DNA from: Oryzibacter oryziterrae
GTDB lineage: Bacteria > Pseudomonadota > Alphaproteobacteria > Rhizobiales > Pleomorphomonadaceae
Direction: 5' to 3'
Assembly: GCF_021864535.1 (NCBI RefSeq)
Contig: NZ_JAKJIC010000002.1
Span: forward strand, 248,001-312,000
DNA length: 64,000 nt
The position numbers and the translations under genes were made by a program. The notes under the pieces were generated by a model. It had not been told where the DNA came from. It worked only from the letters and a program-made list of their open reading frames with translations, and ran no database searches. The first letter of the stretch is position 1, and each line of letters opens with the position of its first letter. Positions 28,799-36,794 of the stretch are shown here, piece after piece.

Positions 28799-29305
28799 AT
28801 GACCGACGAAATCAAGACCACCACCACCGAAACCAAGGCCGCCCCGAAGGCCTCCCGCAAGCCCGCCGGCAAGGGCGAGACGATCGACGCCTTTGCGATC
28901 GGTGGCTTTGAAATGCCCGAGATGATCCGCGACGCCGCCGAGAAGTCGGCCAAGCAGGTCAAGGATGCCTATGACAAGCTGCGCACTGCGGCTGAAGAGG
29001 CTACCGACGTGATCGAAGAGCAGATCGCCACCACCCGCAGCGGCGTCAGCGCCCTGAACGGCAAGGTGCTCGAGAACGCCAAGGCCAATGTCGACGCCTC
29101 CTTCCAGTTCGTCCACGACGTTTTGTCGGTGAAGTCCTTCGCCGAGGTGATCGAGCTGCAGACGGCTTTCGCCCGCGCCCAGTTCGAAACCGCTTCCGCC
29201 CAGGTCAAGGAGTTCCACGAACTGGCCACCAAGGTGGCGACCGACACCTCCGCCCCGGTGAAGGACGCCTTCGAGAAGCTGTTCAAGGACTTCAAGGCCG
29301 CCTGA
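28799..29305 (+). CDS. Phasin family protein (second)
   Basis: 168 residues. A lysine/threonine-rich N-terminal tail (about 1-30) precedes the helical phasin domain (VHDVLSVKSFAEVIELQTAF, ARAQFETASAQVKEF), which ends in LFKDFKAA. Ribosome site AGGAGGGA is strong. It is longer than its neighbour and belongs to the phasin_2 type. Role: PHA granule surface protein. Confidence 0.9.
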   Translation: MTDEIKTTTTETKAAPKASRKPAGKGETIDAFAIGGFEMPEMIRDAAEKSAKQVKDAYDKLRTAAEEATDVIEEQIATTRSGVSALNGKVLENAKANVDASFQFVHDVLSVKSFAEVIELQTAFARAQFETASAQVKEFHELATKVATDTSAPVKDAFEKLFKDFKAA

Positions 29306-29332
29306 CGCTGGTCGATCCCGAAGAATGACGTC

Positions 29333-29456
29333 ATACCAATTTGCCAAGATGCTGACGCATCGGCTCATTGAAGATGTTTCGAATGTCTCATCTGCCTCCA
29401 GGGCATGAGACATTCGAAAGCGGGATACCGAGGTCATTTTCAATGACCCTCGGTAT
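29333..29456. repeat. MITE-like intergenic repeat, copy C (124 bp)
   Basis: About 90 percent identical by eye to copy B, with the same three hairpins and the same ATACC/GGTAT ends. It lies 27 bp after the second phasin gene. Confidence 0.8.
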
Positions 29457-29654
29457 CAGGCCGCCCCGGGGCTCTCCCCGTCGGGCGGCTTTTGCTTGCG
29501 CGGCGCACCGTTCCCCGCACGACTGCATGGCAGCTCTCTGAGGCGAGGCGAGGTTGCCTGCTGCCGCAATGACGGCCCATCCCGCTGAATTTCCCAGAAA
29601 ATTCAGCATTTTCCATCGATTTCACCCCGACCGCAAAAAATGCGCTCGGGGGGC

Positions 29655-29683
29655 TTGCATTGATGCGGCTATCGAACTAGGTT
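29655..29683 (+). promoter_or_regulatory. Candidate sigma-70 promoter of tRNA-His
   Basis: TTGCAT and TAGGTT separated by 17 bp, followed by a G/C-rich discriminator (CCGCGCC) and the tRNA 12 bp further on. Confidence 0.45.
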
Positions 29684-29695
29684 CCGCGCCGTTGT

Positions 29696-29772
29696 GCAGC
29701 TGTAGCTCAGTTGGCTAGAGCGTCGGATTGTGGCTCCGAAGGTCGCTGGTTCAAGCCCAGCCAGCTGTACCA
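29696..29772 (+). tRNA. tRNA-His (anticodon GTG), CCA encoded
   Basis: 77-nt cloverleaf: acceptor GCAGCTG / CAGCTGT, D arm GCTC/GAGC, anticodon stem TCGGA/TCCGA with loop TTGTGGC (anticodon GTG), T arm GCTGG-TTCAAGC-CCAGC, discriminator A73 and encoded CCA. There is no encoded G at -1 opposite position 73 in the normal sense, and position 73 is A with a G1-U72 pair: this is the divergent alphaproteobacterial tRNA-His pattern. Downstream sequence becomes accessory in character. Confidence 0.95.
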
Positions 29773-30588
29773 CTTCTTTCAATGACTTAGCTGAGTGTGA
29801 TGCGGTGCTGCATAGGCGCCGGAGCTGGCTTTATACCAAGTTTATACCAACTGCGTTTGGCGGGCGGGCTGCACGGCGGGGTTCTGGGCCTGGTAGCCAG
29901 AGCGACGCCATGGAAGCCGGTTCTCGTCGGAAAATATAGTTAAGAATTTGTTGCGCAACGGCTTTTCAGGAGCTCGGCCTGAAAGTGGGGCTGGCTTGTT
30001 TGGTGGCCCGCCTGCTTCCTTCTCACGATCCCCGAATCGAGGCTACAGGCGGCTATCTGCGCCGGCCAAAGACACGGCGCCAAACACCAAGCAGTCCCGC
30101 TTTGGAGGCAATTGCTCGGGGCTTGAGTGAAGTCGCACCACGCTATTTGACGGAGCAATCCCGACAATCCTTTGGCTGGGAGCGATGGCAAGTCCGGTCG
30201 CGACTTGGGGAAGTATAGAGAGCCAGGTAGTTCGATGCATCTGTGGCTGAACGATAAGATGGATGGACGTGTTGTTGGAGGGGATGATCTAACTAAAAGT
30301 AATGATCGCTGAGATCGGAGCCTTCTGATACGATTTTATGGGATTCGGCGGCAAACAATCAAAATTGAACAGAGAAAATATTCGTCGAAATCGTTGATGG
30401 ATAAAATCCGAGCAATTTAGCCGGCGCCTCATAAAGACTTTTGTCATAGGATATATTCGCCTACCTTGAGGTAGCAGCCTCAGTCAGCAACTTCGCCCAT
30501 TCGGTCGAAGCAATAGGCGGCTGTCGCCAGTGTTGACGCACCAACGACAGCCTACGCCACATCAACCCTGATTGCGACAGGATACGAC
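29773..30588. other. Gene-poor 800 bp downstream of tRNA-His
   Basis: No convincing coding region and no integrase. A tandem TTTATACCAA (29830-29839, 29841-29850) resembles the end of the MITE-like repeat and may be a remnant. This marks the passage from core genome to the accessory defence region. Confidence 0.5.
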
Positions 30589-30858
30589 ATGACGATTGAA
30601 ATGCATTCCGGCACTTTGCCGCCCATCAGTTCTTACGCTAACTCTGTTAACGCAGAACCACCGAGCCATAATTTCATGGCCGCCTACACCCGCTACCTTC
30701 GTCTTCGCGCCGACGCGTTCGACGCCGATCTTTCAAAGACCGACGCAGAGATGTACGCGCTCGTCGGGTCCGAAGCGCGAGCCCTCGCCGAGGCTGCCGC
30801 GGCTCCTGCTTATACGATCGAGGAATATGGCCTGAAACTGCAGCTCCTTCAGAGCTAG
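30589..30858 (+). CDS. Hypothetical small protein
   Basis: 89 residues, starting MTIEMHSGTLPPISSYANS, acidic with a helical C-terminal half (ARALAEAAAAPAYTIEEYGLKLQLLQS). No family recognised. It stands alone, roughly 290 bp from the end of the next gene, and has no clear ribosome site. Real but uncertain. Confidence 0.45.
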   Translation: MTIEMHSGTLPPISSYANSVNAEPPSHNFMAAYTRYLRLRADAFDADLSKTDAEMYALVGSEARALAEAAAAPAYTIEEYGLKLQLLQS

Positions 30859-31150
30859 CTTGCGGAGATCGACGTGGATCATCCTGTGGCACTCCTGGCT
30901 GCGGGGTTGACGGCTGACTTGCGCCATCTGTAAGGGACCAGCAAGTGGGAGTAGTCAAATACGGCGGCTGGGCAACTGGCCGCCGCGATTGGTTTGGAGC
31001 GGGATGAGTTTGCAATCGCGGTGAGATCCGGACCTTTGAAACTGGCGCTCCAAGCAATCATGGCCAGTGCAGCCCGGCACTCAGATTTTTATGTGCCAAT
31101 CCGTCGCCGCTGTCGGCTGCGGGGCTCGCGCTTCGAGAGTTTCGCAACGA

Positions 31151-32701
31151 TCAATCCCGCTCAACCCGAGCCTTGAGGCATTTGTCGATCAATCCAGCGA
31201 GCTGATCGGGATTGTTAAGGAGGCTGACAATGTCGCTCCGTGTTGCGCGGGAAGCGTGGAGCAAGGCATTGCGCAAGCCCTTGAGGACCAGGTAATCTGC
31301 GTCCTCTTCTCGGCGTTCCGATCGCCTCAACGATCGTATAGACGCGTTGAGTTCTGCCTGGCAGTAAGAGCGCTGTCCAGGGTCTTCCACCGCTTGCGCT
31401 GCATCCCCAATCTCCTGCTCCATATGGGCTGAAATGCAGGCTTCGAATGCAAGGGCAGTCGCGCGCATGAGATCGCCGTCCGCCAGTGAGCGTCGCGCCA
31501 GCGCGGCTTGTATCCAGCTGATCTTTTCGCCTTTCATGGCCCAGTCCAGGCGCTCCTTCAATGCGCTCAGGAAAAGCATGGTTCTGGGCGATTGGCTCTG
31601 TTGCGCAACTGCCAGCAACTGGTGCGCGCGCTGCGCAGCTCTGCGCGGACGCAGCATTTTCTCGTCGACATACTGACGAGAAATCAGGTCGGCGATCTCT
31701 GTATTGTCCTTCAGGAGCTTGGACAAGGGCCGCATGTCGCCAGTTGCATCCAGTACAGAAAGGGCCCGAACCCACGCGATGATCTCCCTGACTGCTCCAA
31801 TGGAAAGGACGTCAGCCTGCCCACCGGATTGGGCCTTGATGGAGGCGTAGATCACATCGCGCAATCTTATGTCGTTGAGGTGCTCCAGTGCGAGGGCGCA
31901 GGCGAACGTGGTCAACATTACGTCGCGCAAGCCGAAGGTCATGTCGAAGACGACCTGTTCTCCCTTTCTTAAGACCGAAGCAATTTGCCCAGCCAGCACA
32001 GCGGATGCCTGTGGATCATCGGCATATGGCGCGATGAGCAAGACGACATCTTCAATGCCAAGATGTTTCGCAAGGTGGCTTTGAAGCTTGTGAACATTCG
32101 CTACAGACGCTGTTTGGCTCTCAACCTCCGAAAACAGGTCATATTCCAGCAATGATCCATCCAGTTTTGCGATACGGGCCAGCAGGTCCCAGCCGCTCCC
32201 GCGCGTGCCAACGATGATCAGCCGTCTTATGGCATTGTCGGTATCCGCACACATGCGGATCAGCGCTTCTGGCATCCATCGGCTTTCCGCATGTCGTGGG
32301 CCGAAATGATAGACGAATTTCTCATAGTCTCCGGTTTTTGGGGTTCCCAGGAGGGTGACCAGCGTGGTTCCTGTCGGCTTCGACGGTCGCGGCGTGGCAA
32401 CCTCTGCGGGGCGCATGTCGAATGCAATTTGCAACGGCACAAGCCGCGCACCGCATTGATCCATTTGATCCGCGTTCAGGTTCTGCCCTCGCAGATGCTC
32501 GGGAACGGTCATCGCCAGGTGAATGTATCGCCCGCCTTTCACGGCTATCTCGGCGGCCAAATGGGCGGGCAGATTGCCGATGACAACGTCACCCGGCTGC
32601 ACGGATGTCATCTCAAGATGGCCGAACACCTCTGCGCTGATCCCCTGCCGCCGCAGCCAATCTGCTGCACCGCTATGCCGGGTTACAAATCGCGTCGTCA
32701 T
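31151..32701 (-). CDS. Csx16-CARF-HEPN fusion protein (Csx1/Csx2-type effector)
   Basis: 516 residues in three parts. Residues 1-85 match Csx16 (VTRHSGAADWLRRQGI; VQPGDVVIGNLPAHLAAEIA; GGRYIHLAM). Residues 110-300 are a CARF domain of the Csx2 (TIGR02221) kind with the strand VVFDMTFGLRD, where D-M-T-F-G replaces the usual D-x-T-H-G. The C-terminal part is helical with an RxxxxH motif, R477-H482 (LRNALLHASRA), the HEPN ribonuclease signature. Expected role: RNase activated by cyclic oligoadenylate from Cas10. Csx16 proteins are associated with type III systems and have been linked to ring-nuclease activity, so the chain may degrade its own activator. Divergent from CRISPR array 1. Confidence 0.82.
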   Translation of the reverse strand: MTTRFVTRHSGAADWLRRQGISAEVFGHLEMTSVQPGDVVIGNLPAHLAAEIAVKGGRYIHLAMTVPEHLRGQNLNADQMDQCGARLVPLQIAFDMRPAEVATPRPSKPTGTTLVTLLGTPKTGDYEKFVYHFGPRHAESRWMPEALIRMCADTDNAIRRLIIVGTRGSGWDLLARIAKLDGSLLEYDLFSEVESQTASVANVHKLQSHLAKHLGIEDVVLLIAPYADDPQASAVLAGQIASVLRKGEQVVFDMTFGLRDVMLTTFACALALEHLNDIRLRDVIYASIKAQSGGQADVLSIGAVREIIAWVRALSVLDATGDMRPLSKLLKDNTEIADLISRQYVDEKMLRPRRAAQRAHQLLAVAQQSQSPRTMLFLSALKERLDWAMKGEKISWIQAALARRSLADGDLMRATALAFEACISAHMEQEIGDAAQAVEDPGQRSYCQAELNASIRSLRRSERREEDADYLVLKGLRNALLHASRATRSDIVSLLNNPDQLAGLIDKCLKARVERD

Positions 32702-32792
32702 GATGGCCCGCCCCGCGTTGCCATGGCGCCTGCCCCTCTAGGGAGCCGCCTTGCCCGAGCGAAGAGTCCAATGGAGAGTAGGGTTTGTCAAA

Positions 32793-32898
32793 TTTCCACA
32801 GGGTAGGCGATGAACAAGTAAGTCAAGCGAAATCGGCGGCATCTATGTGGATTTAACTCGCCTGCAGGGCATATTGACAAAGGGCTGCAGACAGGGGA
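32793..32898 (+). promoter_or_regulatory. Leader of CRISPR array 1
   Basis: It shares four blocks, in the same order, with the leader of array 2: TTTCCACAGGGTA (32793-32805), AAGTCAAGCGAAATCGGCG (from 32820), ATGTGGA, and TTGACA (32874-32879) ending exactly 19 bp before the first repeat, then GGGCTGCAGACAGGGGAG. Orientation is thereby fixed: the newest repeat is at 32899. Confidence 0.8.
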
Positions 32899-33393
32899 GT
32901 TTAGGCGCTCATGGCGCGCCTCAGCGCTTAGCAACGGCGGGGCATGCGTGAAGGACTTCATCCTTGTTTAGGCGCTCATGGCGCGCCTCAGCGCTTAGCA
33001 ACGGCGGGGCATGCGTGAAGGACTTCATCCTTGTTTAGGCGCTCATGGCGCGCCTCAGCGCTTAGCAACAGAGAATCTCCTGTTACGGTTCAGGAGAGGA
33101 AGTTTAGGCGCTCATGGCGCGCCTCAGCGCTTAGCAACTTGGGTAAACACAACCATGTATGCCTCCTGTGTTTAGGCGCTCATGGCGCGCCTCAGCGCTT
33201 AGCAACTAATGGTTAAGCCTTGAGGCTTCCCTTTTAGGTTTAGGCGCTCACGGCGCGCCTCAGCGCCTAGCAACTGCCAATCGCCATGAATGTCTATGAC
33301 GTGGATTTGGGCGCTCATGGCGCACCTCAGCGCTTAGCAACGGACAGGGCGGCGGTGGGCAGCTCTTTCAGTCTAGGCGCTCACGACGAGCCT
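32899..33393 (+). CRISPR. CRISPR array 1 (8 repeats, 7 spacers; last repeat degenerate)
   Basis: 37-nt repeat, beginning GTTTAGGCGCTCATGG and ending CAGCGCTTAGCAAC. Repeats start at 32899, 32966, 33033, 33102, 33170, 33238, 33305 and 33371; the first five are identical, those at 33238 and 33305 carry substitutions, and the last is truncated. Spacers are 29-32 nt. Spacers 1 and 2 are identical (30 nt). The trailer end on the right agrees with a leader on the left, so crRNA is read on the plus strand. The 3' eight bases TTAGCAAC would form the crRNA 5' tag after Cas6 cutting. Confidence 0.96.
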
Positions 33394-33481
33394 CCTTGCT
33401 CCCGGATAGGGGTTCACCCTTGGAGGGGTTGACTATTCTTCGTTTTTCGAATGACGATGCTCGCATTACGGGAGGCTGTGC

Positions 33482-34489
33482 GTGTCGATCTCTCTGAGAA
33501 TCCCTCAACCAAATGACGAGTCCGGTCGGACCGTGCGCTTTCCGTTGGTCTTGGCGACACACGCTCTCGTGTCGGGCGCAGAGGCAAATTGCCCTGAACT
33601 CCGACTTAGCAGTATTTTGGGATTGTTACGGTTCTGGTGGCGCGCGACTTCGCCGTTGTCAACAAGTTCCAACAAGCTACTGGATCGGGAAGTACAACTC
33701 TTCGGTGGCCCAGCTACTGGCGACGACAAGAGTAATCAGGGTACAGGGTGCTTTACCGCCTCGGTAGAGTGGAAGGGCCAAGACGGCCTCCTTGGCTTCA
33801 AGTCAAACAGTCGTGGGAAGCCTGGCGGCAATCTGGAGTCGTTTCTTGGATATGGTGTGCAAAAAAACCGTCGGAATGGGCTGTTGCCCGGCTTAGTCGG
33901 CGAATTGACTATCCGGTTTAGAAGCAACGCAGGCCCGGATTCCCGGGCAGAGATTCTTCGCGCGGTAGAATATCTGCTCCACTTTGGGGGGATCGGGCTC
34001 CTCTCGCGCCGTGGCCTGGGTTCGCTCCAACCTTCCGAACAGACTCTTGCGAAAGATACGCTTGTCTCCAAGCTTCAGGCGTTGGTCAGCGCTGTATCCC
34101 AAAATGCGAAAACCAGTGACATACCCACTTTTTCCAAAGCTTCACGTGTTCTTTTTCTTCCCGAAGAGGCAAAAATAGGGCGTGATGCCCTGCACGTTAT
34201 TGCAGACGATGCTGTAGCCTTTGCATCTTTTCTCAGCGGGAAGGGTGTCAACGGCGTGTCGCCGGACAATATTTTTGCTGAGCAACGAGGTAATCAGCGT
34301 GCGCCGAGTCCTCTATTCATCAAGATTTTCTCCTATCTCGACGGCAACGGTGCCGAGGTATTTGGAGTGCTGCTGACATACTTACCAACTACTTTTGTAA
34401 ATGCGCATGAAAATATCATGGATTACATGGGAAGCCTCGTTGAATGTTCTGCCGAGACTCATGCCATTCAAATAAAGTGGAGCCCTTGA
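33482..34489 (+). CDS. cmr1: Type III-B RAMP protein Cmr1
   Basis: 335 residues, GTG start with GGAGG upstream. RAMP folds are shown by LLRFWWRATS and the glycine-rich FGGIGLLSRRGLGSL. Cmr1 caps the 3' end of the crRNA in the Cmr complex. First gene of the cmr operon, only 2 bp before cas10. It lies between array 1 and the cas genes, about 90 bp after the last repeat. Confidence 0.9.
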   Translation: MSISLRIPQPNDESGRTVRFPLVLATHALVSGAEANCPELRLSSILGLLRFWWRATSPLSTSSNKLLDREVQLFGGPATGDDKSNQGTGCFTASVEWKGQDGLLGFKSNSRGKPGGNLESFLGYGVQKNRRNGLLPGLVGELTIRFRSNAGPDSRAEILRAVEYLLHFGGIGLLSRRGLGSLQPSEQTLAKDTLVSKLQALVSAVSQNAKTSDIPTFSKASRVLFLPEEAKIGRDALHVIADDAVAFASFLSGKGVNGVSPDNIFAEQRGNQRAPSPLFIKIFSYLDGNGAEVFGVLLTYLPTTFVNAHENIMDYMGSLVECSAETHAIQIKWSP

Positions 34490-34491
34490 GA

Positions 34492-36789
34492 ATGGCTGAG
34501 TTTGTGTTGCATTTTCATCTTGGCCCGGTGCAAGCCTTCATTTCAGAAGCGCGACGCACGCGAGACATATGGGCTGGTTCCTTTATCCTGTCCTGGCTTT
34601 CTGCTGAGGCATTGGCCGCTGCGCTGGACGGCGCACCAGCCACCAGGGTTTTGTCTCCCAAACTCCCTGACAATGACCCCACATTCATGGCAGTACGGCG
34701 CAAGCGCGGTGAAGCTCCTGTCGGAGGGACGCCGTTTCTGGGGACGTTTCCGAACCATTTTTCCGTAGAGGTGAATGACCTGGACGCAGGACAACGTGCT
34801 GCCAGAAAGGTGCGCGCGTGCTGGGTAGCCTTGGCTCAGGCGGTCGAGGCTCTCATATTCGACACTAAAATTGACGATTCCACGCTTGGCGAGGTCGACG
34901 AGGCTGCCCGTGCACTCTTCAGGCATCAGATCGGTACGATTGACCACACGCCGATGTGGGAGATCTATACCGTTATCGTTGCGAAAGGCGAGTGGGATGA
35001 TACTGGGCCTTCACCTCTCGCCGTTCGGAAGCTGCAGCGTTGGTGCGCCGATAGTGCCGCAATGCCGGATGTGCAATTGGGGGCGCTCTGTTCCATGCTG
35101 CCTGGTTGGCAGGAAATCTCCGGCGTCGATGATGTAACCAACCGCGATAAGGGCAAAATCAGGGACGCATTTTGGACCGCCGTGCGGGCCGCCGTGGTCG
35201 CTGCCAGATATGGCGAACACAGAGCCGTTCGGGAAAATGCTATCGAGTGCCTTGATCTGGTCCCCAAAGAGCGTCTCAGTGCCCCGGCTCTCGTCAAGCG
35301 CCTGTTTCCGTTGCTTGCCGACGGCACTCTTGAAGGCATTTTTGGGTGGGTCCCCGTTGTCCGTTCCTCAAGTGTCCTAGCGATCTATGACGAGAAGACC
35401 CCCTCTGACGTTCGCACGAAGCTCTTGAAATGGTTTAGCAGCTGGCTTTGGCGAAGGGGGGAAGAGGCGCCGGTTCTGAAATCCATCTCGGTTGAGCAAG
35501 TTGAAGCACAGGAAGGTCGACAGAGCTTTGTCCTGTGGCCGTCGACAAGTTATGTTGCTGCCGCTCACTGGATTGAGCGAGTACACAAGTATGCCCCGAA
35601 GCAGGGGGCGGCTGTTGCCAAGGCCATTCAGGCCTGCGGCAGGCATCTGGCGGTTGCCGAACGAACTCTGTTTATCGGGAGTACGTTGGACGGGGAAAGT
35701 TGCCCTCTTGCGCCGGTGGATGGAGCATCGCTGTTCCCGAACACGGTTGAGCGCATGATACGCGACGCCGAACATCAAGCGCCGTTCAAGGCACTTTCCA
35801 AGGCGCTGGAAATGCTGGCGGCCGTGCCTCTTGACTCTGCCAACCCCAATGGACCGAAAATAGGCCGTCCCGCTCCGGTCTATGCCATCATTGTCGCTGA
35901 TGGCGACAAGATGGGCGAAAGGCTCGCTTCCAAGCCGGATTTGAGCAAGGGGCTATCCCACTTCACTCAGGCGCTACGTGGAGGTCTAGATCACGATGTG
36001 GGAGCCATCGCTAAAAACAACGGCGTAACACTGTACGCCAGCGCCGATGAAATGATTGCCATGTGTCCGATAGAGGATGCGCTGCAGCTGGCGTTGGACG
36101 TGCGAAATAGCTTCTTAGAGGCAACGAAAGCGTTTGATCCCCAAGCGACGATCTCTGTTGCGATTACTTTTGCCCACAGACAGGTCCCACTGTCTTGGGT
36201 CCTGAATTCAGCCAAGTCACTGCTCGATGGCACGGCAAAAGACGCCCTCGGCGGCAACGCGTTGGCGATCGAGATTATTGACGCTGGAGGGAGGCGTGCC
36301 GACTGGGCGTCATTTTGGCAGGTTGCGCTCATTCCAGGCATGTATCAGGCCCTCGACTTGATTTTACGTGCCGCCCTCAACGACGCACCGCAGTTGGGCT
36401 CCAACCAGTTTCTTCACGAGTTTGCCACCTGTCTTGAGCCGTTGTTGTTCGACGACGACACAGTCCCTGCCGCCGCAAGAGCAGGCATGTTCAGACGTCG
36501 CGATGTCTTCCAAAGCGGTGACCTGCCACCTGACCTTTATCGCATGACGAGCGAAGAACCGTTCAATCTCGCCAGTCGACTGACTAACGCGCTCATCGCA
36601 AAACACTGCCTATCGATGTCGCCTTCTCGCCGCGAGGAACTGACCGAGGCTCTCATCAAGATTTCGGGTATTGACTACCCGGGGGAGACGGCTCAGGCCC
36701 ACTCGTCGTTGCGGTTGACCCCTTCCGGTATAAAGATTCTCCGCTTTCTGGTTGAGAATTGGCGCGCCCCTGCGCTCGATTTGGAGTAA
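34492..36789 (+). CDS. cas10: Type III-B Cas10/Cmr2, without HD domain and with SADE in place of GGDD
   Basis: 765 residues. It starts directly with the Cmr2 N-terminal domain (PVQAFISEARRTRDIWAGSF), so the HD nuclease domain normally found before this point is absent. The first Palm motif VADGDKMGERL is intact (D470, D472). The second reads LYASADEMIAM, i.e. S517-A518-D519-E520 where G-G-D-D is expected; the acidic pair is kept (as D-E) but both glycines are lost. Cas10 makes cyclic oligoadenylates on target RNA binding; whether this one still does is open. Presence of two CARF proteins argues that it may. Start fixed at 34492 by the family N-terminus. Confidence 0.9.
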   Translation: MAEFVLHFHLGPVQAFISEARRTRDIWAGSFILSWLSAEALAAALDGAPATRVLSPKLPDNDPTFMAVRRKRGEAPVGGTPFLGTFPNHFSVEVNDLDAGQRAARKVRACWVALAQAVEALIFDTKIDDSTLGEVDEAARALFRHQIGTIDHTPMWEIYTVIVAKGEWDDTGPSPLAVRKLQRWCADSAAMPDVQLGALCSMLPGWQEISGVDDVTNRDKGKIRDAFWTAVRAAVVAARYGEHRAVRENAIECLDLVPKERLSAPALVKRLFPLLADGTLEGIFGWVPVVRSSSVLAIYDEKTPSDVRTKLLKWFSSWLWRRGEEAPVLKSISVEQVEAQEGRQSFVLWPSTSYVAAAHWIERVHKYAPKQGAAVAKAIQACGRHLAVAERTLFIGSTLDGESCPLAPVDGASLFPNTVERMIRDAEHQAPFKALSKALEMLAAVPLDSANPNGPKIGRPAPVYAIIVADGDKMGERLASKPDLSKGLSHFTQALRGGLDHDVGAIAKNNGVTLYASADEMIAMCPIEDALQLALDVRNSFLEATKAFDPQATISVAITFAHRQVPLSWVLNSAKSLLDGTAKDALGGNALAIEIIDAGGRRADWASFWQVALIPGMYQALDLILRAALNDAPQLGSNQFLHEFATCLEPLLFDDDTVPAAARAGMFRRRDVFQSGDLPPDLYRMTSEEPFNLASRLTNALIAKHCLSMSPSRREELTEALIKISGIDYPGETAQAHSSLRLTPSGIKILRFLVENWRAPALDLE

Positions 36790-36794
36790 AGCGC

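Noticed and set aside
29948-30218. Short open frames after tRNA-His
   Set aside because: Overlapping frames on both strands with no homology or ribosome site; region considered non-coding.
29696-30588. Genomic island attachment site at tRNA-His
   Set aside because: No integrase and no duplicate of the tRNA 3' end were found in the window, so integration there is only a possibility.
33031-33216. Open frames through CRISPR array 1 and array 2 (also 41978-42169, 42114-42446, 42203-42406)
   Set aside because: They are translations of the repeats themselves; unit length and lack of ribosome sites show an artefact.
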